Part shown: piece after piece, positions 1 to 5,998 of the stretch
How the letters are laid out: each line of letters begins with the position of its first letter
Numbering within the stretch: the stretch's first letter is position 1
Position numbers and translations under genes: made by a program
Origin: Deltaproteobacteria bacterium
GTDB taxonomy: Bacteria > Myxococcota > Polyangia > Haliangiales > Haliangiaceae
Direction: 5' to 3'
DNA length: 7,364 nucleotides
Assembly (NCBI GenBank): GCA_018262455.1
Contig: JAGSPR010000347.1
Location: 1-7,364 of the forward strand
The notes under the pieces: model-generated
Database searches by the model: none
What the model saw: the letters and a program-made list of their open reading frames with translations, nothing else
What the model was told of the DNA's origin: nothing

Positions 1-25
1 GATGGCCGGCACCTCCGCCGGCATC
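1..25 (-). terminator. Candidate stem-loop at the 3' end of the comM-side gene pair
   Basis: Bases 1-10 (GATGGCCGGC) can pair with 17-25 (GCCGGCATC), giving a 9-bp stem with one bulged G and a 6-base loop. On the minus strand it begins inside the stop codon of the 124-aa gene, where an intrinsic terminator would sit. The window ends before any T-tract could be seen, so termination is inference only. The loop on the minus strand reads GGAGGT, which could instead be a Shine-Dalgarno for a gene beyond the left edge. No start codon is visible before the window ends. Confidence 0.25.
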
Positions 26-398
26 ACAGCGCCCCCGGAAACCTCTGGCGATCGCGGAGCACGCGCGCGTGCTCCCGCGCCCACGCGGCGAGCTGCGACT
101 TGTAGCTGCGCGCGCGAGGATGCGCGAGCTTGTAGTAGCCATCGCTCGGGCGCCGTGAGTCGGTGCGCCACACGATCGCGGGGAGCACGGGCAGGTCTCG
201 CGTTCGGCAGGCCAAGGTCACCTCGCCGAGCGCGTCGTGCAGCCTCGGGCTCCGCGGGTGGATCGGGATCTTGTGGCTGACCTCGGCGGCGAGCTCGCCG
301 TACGTGATCGAGCCGTGGCGGCCACGCACGCGGCGAACGAGCTGGCGATAGATCTCCTTGGCCAGCGGGGTCAGGGCGAGATCGTGTGATTGGTTCAC
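24..398 (-). CDS. Small protein of unknown function, weakly alkyltransferase-like (winged-helix)
   Basis: A 124-aa basic, soluble protein with a GTG start. A good Shine-Dalgarno (AGGAG, the complement of 407-411) lies 8 bases upstream, and the gene starts only 18 bases after the comM stop, so the two are very likely co-transcribed. There is no signal peptide or membrane segment. Residues 31-37 (ITYGELA), 69-79 (LPVLPAIVWRT) and 85-89 (SDGYY) fall in the same order as the YGELA, PCHRV and SDG..GGY blocks of the MGMT C-terminal DNA-binding domain. The reactive Cys position appears to be replaced, and the only Cys is residue 64. If the resemblance is real, the protein would be a non-catalytic DNA- or damage-binding protein, like alkyltransferase-like (ATL) proteins. 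That is inference from short motifs and no family is firmly recognised. The gene itself is credible from its start site, spacing and compact composition. Confidence 0.75.
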   Translation of the reverse strand: MNQSHDLALTPLAKEIYRQLVRRVRGRHGSITYGELAAEVSHKIPIHPRSPRLHDALGEVTLACRTRDLPVLPAIVWRTDSRRPSDGYYKLAHPRARSYKSQLAAWAREHARVLRDRQRFPGAL

Positions 399-416
399 GG
401 CAGGGGCTCCTGGCGG

Positions 417-1949
417 TCATGCGACCTGGGGCAAGACATCGGCGGTGGGGTCGACGTCGCGAAACGCGGCGGCTTCGAGCAAGCAACCGGCGTCGATCTC
501 GTCCTGGCCGAGCAGATCGGCCACCGTCCTCGCGACCTTGATCAGCCGATCGATGGATCGGGCGGTGAACGTTCGACGGCGCTCCACGAGGTCGACCAGC
601 GTCCGCTCACCGAGCCCGTCGAGCCGGCACGTGGCGCGCAACACCGCGCTCGTCATCTCGGCGTTGCAGCGCGCGCCCCACGACCGCAAGCGGAACCGCT
701 GGCGATCGCGCGCGGCGATCACGCGCTCGCGAATCGCGGCGGAGGACTCGCCGGGCTCGCTGGCTCGCAGCTCGCCAACCGCCACCGGTGGCACGCAGAC
801 CTGGAGGTCGATGCGATCGAGCAGCGGCCCGGACAGCCGCAGCTTGTAGCGCTCGATCGCGCCCGGGCCGCAGGTGCACTCGCGGACCTTCGAGTCGAGC
901 CAGCCGCACGGGCATGGGTTCGCGGCCGCGACCAGCAGGAACGACGCTGGAAGCTGGAGCGTGCCGTTGACCCGCGAGATCGTCACCGCGCGCTCCTCGA
1001 GGGGCTGGCGCAGGCCCTCGATCGCGGCGCGCGAGAACTCGGGCAGCTCGTCGAGGAACAGCACGCCGTTGTGCGCGAGCGAGATCTCGCCGGGGCGTGG
1101 CGCCGAGCCGCCGCCGAGCAGGGCGGCCGACGAGATCGTGTGATGGGGCGCGCGAAATGGCCGGGCCTCGATCAGGCCCTGCGCGAGCCCGAGCGCGGAG
1201 TACACCTTGGTCGTCTCGAGGGCCTCCTCGCGGCTCATCGCCGGCAGCACGGTCGGGATTCGCCGGGCGAGCATGGTCTTGCCAGTGCCCGGAGGGCCCG
1301 CGAGCAGCAGGTTGTGGCCACCGGCCACCGCGACCTCGATCGCGGCGCGCGCGAGCGACTGGCCGCGCACCTCGGCCATGTCGACGACGAAGCCGCGGGG
1401 GGGCCACATGAAATCGCGGCGGGCCGTCGGCAACGCGTCGCGTCCCGCGAGCGCATCGATCAGCTGGGCGATGTGGCGCACGCCATACACCTCGATCCCC
1501 TCGACGACTCCGGCCTCGCCCGTGCACGCCTCGGGCACGAGCACGCCGCGCATCCCGGTGTCGCGCGCCAGCATCGCCGCGGCGAGCACACCGTGGACCG
1601 GCCGGATCGTGCCATCGAGTCCGAGCTCGCCGACCACGAGCAGGTCGTCGATCGCGGTGCCATCGTAGGTGCCGTCGGCGATCAGCACGCTCGCCGCGAT
1701 CGGCAGATCGAACACGCACCCCGGCTTGCGGAGATCGGACGGGGCGAGGTTCACGATCACCCGCTTGAGCGGCATGTCGTGACCGACCGTGTTGAGCGCG
1801 CTGCGGATCCGGACGCCGCCCTCCTTGACCGACGGCGTCGCCATCCCGACGACCAGGTAGCCGGGCAGACCGCGCGCGATCTCGCACTCGACCTCGACGA
1901 GGACCGCGTCGATGCCATCGAGCGTGCAGGACTTGACGTGTGCGACCAC
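417..1949 (-). CDS. comM: YifB/ComM family Mg-chelatase-like AAA+ ATPase
   Basis: A 510-aa cytoplasmic ATPase, close to the roughly 506 aa of E. coli YifB. The family includes ComM, a hexameric helicase that promotes branch migration during integration of DNA taken up by natural transformation. Domains in order: an N-terminal ChlI/Lon-protease-fold domain (about 5-165, including APSDLRKPG near 69-77 and DLPIAASVL at 81-89); an AAA+ core with Walker A GPPGTGKT at 218-225 and Walker B VLFLDE at 296-301; a Cys-containing loop with CPCG at 346-349 plus C358 and C360; SGPLLDRIDL at 373-382; and a C-terminal Mg-chelatase helical domain ending in the conserved RTVADL stretch (474-479). The open frame extends 25 codons further upstream. 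I chose GTG at 1949 because it gives the family N-terminus (VVAHVKSCTLDGIDA) and has GGAG 7 bases upstream. All key ATPase motifs are intact. Family assignment is secure; a role in transformation here is inferred from the family. Confidence 0.96.
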   Translation of the reverse strand: MVAHVKSCTLDGIDAVLVEVECEIARGLPGYLVVGMATPSVKEGGVRIRSALNTVGHDMPLKRVIVNLAPSDLRKPGCVFDLPIAASVLIADGTYDGTAIDDLLVVGELGLDGTIRPVHGVLAAAMLARDTGMRGVLVPEACTGEAGVVEGIEVYGVRHIAQLIDALAGRDALPTARRDFMWPPRGFVVDMAEVRGQSLARAAIEVAVAGGHNLLLAGPPGTGKTMLARRIPTVLPAMSREEALETTKVYSALGLAQGLIEARPFRAPHHTISSAALLGGGSAPRPGEISLAHNGVLFLDELPEFSRAAIEGLRQPLEERAVTISRVNGTLQLPASFLLVAAANPCPCGWLDSKVRECTCGPGAIERYKLRLSGPLLDRIDLQVCVPPVAVGELRASEPGESSAAIRERVIAARDRQRFRLRSWGARCNAEMTSAVLRATCRLDGLGERTLVDLVERRRTFTARSIDRLIKVARTVADLLGQDEIDAGCLLEAAAFRDVDPTADVLPQVA

Positions 1950-1950
1950 G

Positions 1951-1962
1951 TCGGAGCTCCGA
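1951..1962. promoter_or_regulatory. 12-bp perfect palindrome covering the comM Shine-Dalgarno
   Basis: TCGGAGCTCCGA equals its own reverse complement. Its minus-strand copy contains the GGAG (1957-1960) that serves as the comM ribosome-binding site, 7 bases before GTG at 1949. It could be an operator half-site pair or simple GC-rich chance; a few palindromes of this length are expected in 7 kb. A second 10-bp palindrome (GGCGCGCGCC) lies at 1967-1976. No known operator consensus is recognised. Confidence 0.25.
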
Positions 1963-2023
1963 GCACGGCGCGCGCCAGCACGAGGTTGCTGACGAACCGG
2001 ATAGTTGGCCGCGCGCGCGTCCA

Positions 2024-2051
2024 CCGGCTGGACGGACCGTCCCGCAGCCGG
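2024..2051 (+). other. Bulged hairpin in the leader of the Spy-like operon
   Basis: CCGGCTG (2024-2030) pairs with CAGCCGG (2045-2051). Inside it, GACG (2031-2034) pairs with CGTC (2038-2041) around a 3-base loop, leaving a CCG bulge at 2042-2044. As DNA it is an inverted repeat; as RNA it would be a leader hairpin about 110 bases before the ATG. In sequence this GC-rich it may be chance. Confidence 0.3.
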
Positions 2052-2151
2052 CCGGACAGCGGACGGCCGCAGCCGCGCCGCAATGTTTCTTCACGTAGCG
2101 CCTGCCGGTCGCGCAACAGGGGCGCCCCAAGCTGGGTTCGTGAAAGGCCAG

Positions 2152-2157
2152 AAGGAG
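2152..2157 (+). promoter_or_regulatory. Strong Shine-Dalgarno fixing the start of the Spy-like gene
   Basis: AAGGAG lies 5 bases before ATG at 2163. It identifies the true start inside a much longer open frame that runs back across the antisense of comM to position 390. Confidence 0.85.
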
Positions 2158-2162
2158 AACCC

Positions 2163-2693
2163 ATGATCTGCATCGCTGTCGGGCTCGGCATCCTCGGTTT
2201 TGCGGCCATGCGCCGCGCGCATCGTCGTTGCGGGGGACACGGCGGCTGTGGCTGGCGTGGCCCGTGGGGTCACCACGGGCGGTGCGGCCACGGTCCTTGC
2301 GGCGATGGCCACGACGGGGACCACGGCCACCACGGCGGCGGACGTCGCCGCTGGATGCTGCACGCCGCGCTGTCGCGGATCGACGCCACCCCCGCCCAGG
2401 AGCGCTTCATCGTGGCGGAGATCGACAAGGTCCGGGAGCGGGCCCAGCACGCCAAGGGGAACCTGCGCGACGCGCGCGGCGACCTCGCGGCCGCGATGCG
2501 CGGCCCGGTGCTCGACGACGCCGCGCTCGGCGGCGTGCTCGGCCGGGTCGACGCTGCCACCGGCGAGGCGCGCGCGGCCGTGCTCGACGGGCTGCGCGCG
2601 ATCCACGGCGTGCTCGACGACAAGCAGCGCGCGTCCGTCGCCGATCTGCTCGACCGGGGCGGCGGCTGGTGGCGCACCGGGCCCTACCGCTGA
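2163..2693 (+). CDS. Spy/CpxP-like (periplasmic heavy-metal sensor-type) protein with His/Cys-rich linker
   Basis: A 176-aa protein. Residues 1-15 form a short hydrophobic segment (MICIAVGLGILGFAA), followed immediately by basic residues (RRAHRR). Residues 20-60 are rich in Gly, His and Cys: nine His and four Cys (C23, C29, C41, C46), an obvious candidate metal ligand set. Residues 67-165 are helical and charged, with two LTxxQ-like positions, DATPAQ (74-79) and LDDKQR (151-156), as in Spy/CpxP and Metal_resist proteins. It is the first gene of an operon; the response regulator starts 30 bases after its stop, matching the CpxP-CpxR-CpxA theme, in which the small protein modulates the kinase. 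Oddly, the positive charges follow the hydrophobic segment, so positive-inside rules favour a cytoplasmic C-terminus and not export. Family assignment comes from motif pattern and context; metal binding and topology are inference. Confidence 0.8.
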   Translation: MICIAVGLGILGFAAMRRAHRRCGGHGGCGWRGPWGHHGRCGHGPCGDGHDGDHGHHGGGRRRWMLHAALSRIDATPAQERFIVAEIDKVRERAQHAKGNLRDARGDLAAAMRGPVLDDAALGGVLGRVDAATGEARAAVLDGLRAIHGVLDDKQRASVADLLDRGGGWWRTGPYR

Positions 2694-2723
2694 GCCCCCT
2701 GGCACTGAGATACTAGGCGGAAC

Positions 2724-3407
2724 GTGCGGGTGCTCCTGATCGATGACGACGCTCGGCTCGCCGAGTTGCTCGATGGCTACCTGACTCCGCAGGGCGTGGC
2801 GCTCGTCCATGCCCGCGGCGGTCAGGCGGGCCTGACGGCGCTCGCGGCCGGCGGGTTCGATGCGGTGCTGCTCGACGTCATGATGCCAGGGATCGACGGG
2901 CTCGCGGTGCTCCGCAGGCTCCGCGATGCCGGCCACCGGATCCCGGTCATCATGCTGACGGCGCGCGGCGACGAGGCAGATCGCGTCGTCGGCCTCGAGC
3001 TCGGCGCGGACGACTACGTCGCCAAGCCGTTCTCGCCTCGCGAGCTGCTCGCGCGGATCCGTGCCGTGGTCCGGCGCGCGCAGCCCGACACCCTCGCGGA
3101 GAAGCTGACCTCGGCGGGGATCACCGTCGACACCGGATCCCGCGAGGCGTGGGTCGATGGCAGACCGGTCGAGCTGACCGGGCTCGAGATCGACCTGCTG
3201 ATCGCCCTGCTGCGACGCGCCGGTCGGGTGGTCCCACGCTCGGCGCTGCTCGAGCTCGCGGGCCGGGTCGATGTCACGGTGGGCGAGCGCGCCGTCGACG
3301 TCCACATCTCGCGGCTGCGCAAGAAGCTGGGCGACGATCCGCCGACCCGGATCCGCACCGTGCGCGGCGTCGGCTATGTCCTGTCACGCGCTGCGGAGGA
3401 TCCGTGA
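2724..3407 (+). CDS. OmpR/CpxR-type response regulator
   Basis: A 227-aa DNA-binding response regulator. The receiver domain (about 1-116) has acidic pocket D7/D8, phosphoacceptor D51 in LLDVMMPGIDG, switch T79 and conserved K101 in KPFSPREL. The winged-helix effector domain (about 128-221) shows the ELTGLEIDLL block at 150-159, the recognition helix RAVDVHISRLRKKLG at 189-203 and the C-terminal wing RTVRGVGYVL at 211-220. The GERAVDVHISRLRKKL region is especially CpxR-like. The start is GTG at 2724 with a modest AGGCGG (2715-2720) close by; the sequence begins MRVLLIDDD, as expected for the family. It should be phosphorylated by the overlapping downstream kinase and bind DNA as a dimer, plausibly at its own operon promoter (inference). 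All catalytic residues are present. Confidence 0.96.
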   Translation: MRVLLIDDDARLAELLDGYLTPQGVALVHARGGQAGLTALAAGGFDAVLLDVMMPGIDGLAVLRRLRDAGHRIPVIMLTARGDEADRVVGLELGADDYVAKPFSPRELLARIRAVVRRAQPDTLAEKLTSAGITVDTGSREAWVDGRPVELTGLEIDLLIALLRRAGRVVPRSALLELAGRVDVTVGERAVDVHISRLRKKLGDDPPTRIRTVRGVGYVLSRAAEDP

Positions 3408-4510
3408 CCCCACACAATGCCCCGCCAGAGCCCCCCTGCGAGTTGCGGCGCGACGTCCGACGACGCGAACGGTTCGAGCGTCACCGCAACCGCCACGCCC
3501 GCTGGCACGAGCTGCGAGCCGAGCGCGAGCTGTGGCATCGCCACCACCACCGCGCACGCTGGCTCCCATGGTGGCTGCATGCGCGGATGCGGCGCCGGAT
3601 CTTCGTGTCGCTCGCGATCGCGCTGGGTGCGGGTATCGCGATCGGCGTCAAGTTCGACGATCACCCCCGGTGGTGGCAGATCGCGCTCGGCTTCGTCGTG
3701 CTGTCGGTGGTGTCGGGCGCGATCTCGTGGCGGCTCACCCGCCCGTTGATCATGGTCGTCCACGCCGCGCGCGACATCGGCGACGGCAAGCTCGACACCC
3801 GGCTCGACGTCGATCGCCACGGCGGCGAGACCCGCGTGCTCGCGGTCGCGATCAACGAGATGGCGACGAAGATCCAGCAGCAGCTCGCCGATCAGCGCCA
3901 GCTCCTCGCGGCCGTGTCGCACGAGCTCCGGACGCCGCTCGGCCACATGCGCGTCATCGTCGAGACCGCGCGCGACACCGGCGACACCAAGGTGCTCGAC
4001 GGTCTCGACTCCGAGATCCTGCTGCTCGATGATCTGGTCGGCAAGCTCCTCGCATCGTCGCGGCTCGAGTTCGGCAGCCTCGACCGGCGCGTGCTCGACC
4101 TCGGCGAGCTCGTCAGCAATGCAGCCACGGCCGCCGGCGTCGCGCCCGAAGCGATCGAGGCGATCGGGGATGTCCATGCCTCGATCGATCCGACGCTGGT
4201 CCAGCGCGCGGTCGCGAACCTGCTCGACAACGCGCGCGTCCACGGTGGTGGTGCGATCGCGGTGCGAATCGCGCGGCGCGGTGAGCAAGTGATCCTCGAA
4301 GTCGATGACGCGGGGCCCGGCCTCCCCCAGGATCGCCGCGGCGATGCGTTCCGAGCGTTCGTGCCGTCGTCGGCCGGCGGGCTCGGGCTCGGGCTCGCGC
4401 TGGTGTCGCGGATCGCGGTCGCCCACGGTGGCGGCGCGTGGATCGGCGATCGGCCCGGCGGGGGCGCGCGGGTCGGCTTCGCGGTCGCGGTCAGTCCGCC
4501 CGCCGCGTGA
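3404..4510 (+). CDS. Membrane histidine kinase with HAMP domain and nearly no extracytoplasmic sensor
   Basis: A 368-aa kinase, partner of the response regulator. The start is GTG at 3404, inside the regulator stop (GTGA, 4-base overlap), with GGAGG at 3395-3399; this implies translational coupling. Order: a cytoplasmic N-terminal tail (1-64) rich in Arg, His and Trp; TM1 about 66-82; an outside loop of only about 9 residues (VKFDDHPRW); TM2 about 92-109; HAMP about 110-162; H-box SHELRTPLG at 172-180 with H173; N-box NLLDNA at 272-277; G1 DDAGPG at 301-306; and G2 GGLGLGLAL at 325-333. The ATP lid between the F-box (FRAFV) and G2 is very short. The kinase core is complete. With almost no external domain, it must sense inside the membrane, through its cytoplasmic tail, or through a partner such as the Spy-like protein (inference). 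Its 3' end overlaps the opposing membrane-protein gene by 20 bp. Confidence 0.95.
   Translation: MTPHNAPPEPPCELRRDVRRRERFERHRNRHARWHELRAERELWHRHHHRARWLPWWLHARMRRRIFVSLAIALGAGIAIGVKFDDHPRWWQIALGFVVLSVVSGAISWRLTRPLIMVVHAARDIGDGKLDTRLDVDRHGGETRVLAVAINEMATKIQQQLADQRQLLAAVSHELRTPLGHMRVIVETARDTGDTKVLDGLDSEILLLDDLVGKLLASSRLEFGSLDRRVLDLGELVSNAATAAGVAPEAIEAIGDVHASIDPTLVQRAVANLLDNARVHGGGAIAVRIARRGEQVILEVDDAGPGLPQDRRGDAFRAFVPSSAGGLGLGLALVSRIAVAHGGGAWIGDRPGGGARVGFAVAVSPPAA
4380..4397 (+). repeat. Three tandem GGCTCG hexamers in the kinase G2 box
   Basis: GGCTCG is repeated exactly three times in frame and encodes the alternating Gly-Leu of the ATP-lid G2 motif (the last copy ends mid-codon into Ala). 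It is a coding constraint combined with uniform codon choice, and a possible slippage site. Confidence 0.6.
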
Positions 4511-5996
4511 TCTGGCCCGGCGAACCGCGCGGCGATCGACGCAGCACGAGCCACAGCACGACCGCGGTCACGACCACCCCCGCGAGGTGCGCGAGCCAGG
4601 TCTCGTCGCTCGCCCACGGGCCGTGGTGCATGAAGAACCGCAGATCGGGCCACTTCAGCGAGTCGTGGACGATCACGTAGCCGATCTTGAGCCAGATCTT
4701 GGACCACACGAGGTAGAGCGCGGCGAGCACGAGCACGCGGCGGGGCGTCCACAGCTCCGCGGTGGCCGTGATCGTGATGGCGATGGCGAACGGCATCAGG
4801 TGGAGCAGGTGGCGGGCGTCGGCGCTGACCGCGGTCACCACGATCATGCCGAGCGTGAGAATCGCCGCGGGGCCCCACCGCGCGGCGACCCGGGCGATCC
4901 GGGGCCAGGCCGCGATCGCGACGAGCACGATCGGCCCGAAGTAGACGACCTGGTGGACCGTGTTCCACAGCGGGCCGCGCACGGCATTCGCCGCGTAGTA
5001 GTGGCGGAGCTCGCGCCACGTGAAGCCCGGGCCCTGCGTGGAGACCCGGTCGTTCCACAGGCCGCGGACGACGAGGATCGCCGCCGCCGCGGCGAGCGCG
5101 AGCGCGATCCGCAGCCAGCCGATCTGCCGCACATAGGGCCAGACGCTCCACGTGAGGTCCTGCCGCGCCACGACGTAGGCGGCGAGCGCGGTCGTGATCA
5201 CGACGAGCCCGATCGTCAGCGGATACAGATCGTGGTGGGCGCGGTCCAGCCAGCGCTCGACGCCCGTCGGGGTTGCCAGCACGTAGAGGAACCACGCGAT
5301 GATGAAGCCACCCGCGGCCACCCCGATCCCGATCGCGACGGGGCGATGCCAGCGGCCCGTGGTGACCGGCAGCGCGGTCGTGGCGCGGGGCAGGATCAGC
5401 GCCGCGAAGCTCGAGGCCACGAGTGCCGGCCAGGTGAACGCGCTGGCGAACGCGATCGCCCACTGCGCGATCGGTCGCCGCCCGAGGTAGGCCCACACCG
5501 TGCCCATGCCGAGCGCGAACGCCGTGGCGTCGGTCATCGTCGGGTAGTACAGGGCCTCGCGCGCGCTGGCGAAGCTGAGGAACGTCGCGACGAACGCCGC
5601 CCACAGCGCCGGGCGCGACCACTCGAGGATCACCGCGATCCGGACCAGGAACCCCACGCTCGCGAGCAGCGCCAGCACGTTGAGCAGCTGGAACGCGACG
5701 ATCACGTGCGCGCGGCTATGCGCGGCGCTGATCGCGTCGAGCGTGTAGTACAGCACCGCCGACGGCAGGACCCGATCGCTCTGGAACGTGGTCACGCCCT
5801 TGTCGAGGATCGCCTTGGGGAAGTCGCGCGCCCACGCGGCGTACGCCTGGCCGTCCCAGCCCTCGCCCTGGTAGATCCCGATGCGCTCGCCCCACAGGAT
5901 CGTGACCGCGCTACCGAGCGCGACGATCGCGAGCATGATCGCGAGGTCGGTTCTCCTGCCACGGGCCATCGGGCGCGAGGGTAGCAAGGTCGGCAC
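4491..5996 (-). CDS. Polytopic membrane protein, GT-C glycosyltransferase-like
   Basis: A 501-aa integral membrane protein with about 12-13 hydrophobic segments. After TM1 (about 18-36) the first external loop carries GEGWDGQAY (44-52), with an Asp (D48) where GT-C lipid-phosphosugar-dependent glycosyltransferases keep a catalytic acid. RVLPSAVLYY (75-84), YPTMTDATAFAL (151-162) and DARHLLHLMPF (393-403) also resemble GT-C/DUF2029-type landmarks. If so, it would transfer a sugar from a polyprenyl-phosphate donor on the outer face of the inner membrane; the acceptor is unknown. The start is uncertain. GTG at 5996 gives 501 aa but has AGGA almost touching it. ATG at 5969 gives MARGRRTDLA, a natural basic start before TM1, but shows no Shine-Dalgarno. 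The gene stands alone on its strand, divergent from the lipoprotein gene and overlapping the kinase tail to tail by 20 bp. Membrane protein is certain; the enzyme class is inference. Confidence 0.85.
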   Translation of the reverse strand: MPTLLPSRPMARGRRTDLAIMLAIVALGSAVTILWGERIGIYQGEGWDGQAYAAWARDFPKAILDKGVTTFQSDRVLPSAVLYYTLDAISAAHSRAHVIVAFQLLNVLALLASVGFLVRIAVILEWSRPALWAAFVATFLSFASAREALYYPTMTDATAFALGMGTVWAYLGRRPIAQWAIAFASAFTWPALVASSFAALILPRATTALPVTTGRWHRPVAIGIGVAAGGFIIAWFLYVLATPTGVERWLDRAHHDLYPLTIGLVVITTALAAYVVARQDLTWSVWPYVRQIGWLRIALALAAAAAILVVRGLWNDRVSTQGPGFTWRELRHYYAANAVRGPLWNTVHQVVYFGPIVLVAIAAWPRIARVAARWGPAAILTLGMIVVTAVSADARHLLHLMPFAIAITITATAELWTPRRVLVLAALYLVWSKIWLKIGYVIVHDSLKWPDLRFFMHHGPWASDETWLAHLAGVVVTAVVLWLVLRRSPRGSPGQITRRAD

Positions 5997-5998
5997 GT

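Larger units (their letters stand above)
1950..2162. other. Divergent intergenic region between comM and the Spy-like operon
   Basis: This 213-bp spacer must hold the promoters for comM (leftward) and for the three-gene signalling operon (rightward). I see no convincing -35/-10 pair on either strand. It contains two short palindromes near comM, an alternating CG run around 2010-2018, a hairpin at 2024-2051, a repeated CCGCAGCCG (2042-2050 and again around 2068-2076), and a locally AT-richer patch near 2091-2098. If the operon is autoregulated, as Cpx-type systems often are, the operator should lie here. Confidence 0.6.

Noticed and set aside
2000..2005. GATAGT as a -10 box for the signalling operon
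   Set aside because: It matches TATAAT at four of six positions, but no acceptable -35 sequence lies 16-18 bases upstream.
1949..2024. Extended comM start at GTG 2024 (535 aa)
   Set aside because: The extra 25 residues are Arg/Ala-rich and unlike the family. The internal GTG has a well-placed GGAG and gives the usual length and N-terminus.
607..2130. Minus-strand 507-aa frame overlapping comM
   Set aside because: It is a frame-shifted shadow of comM on the same strand, Arg/Ala-rich with no motifs.
390..2162. Plus-strand open frame antisense to comM as an independent gene
   Set aside because: It mirrors an unmistakable comM gene, its composition is low-complexity Arg/Ala/Asp, it has no recognisable domain, and the real Spy-like start has a strong ribosome-binding site at 2152-2157.
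2091..3305. Minus-strand 404-aa frame across the Spy-like and regulator genes
   Set aside because: The opposite strand encodes a complete response regulator; the antisense frame has only biased, repetitive composition.
3892..5622. Minus-strand 576-aa frame
   Set aside because: It is an out-of-frame shadow of the GT-C-like gene joined to the antisense of the kinase; no domain structure.
4305..5984. Plus-strand 559-aa Asp/Arg-rich frame
   Set aside because: It is the antisense of a clear 12-13 helix membrane protein. Hydrophobic codons read backwards give such charged low-complexity sequence.
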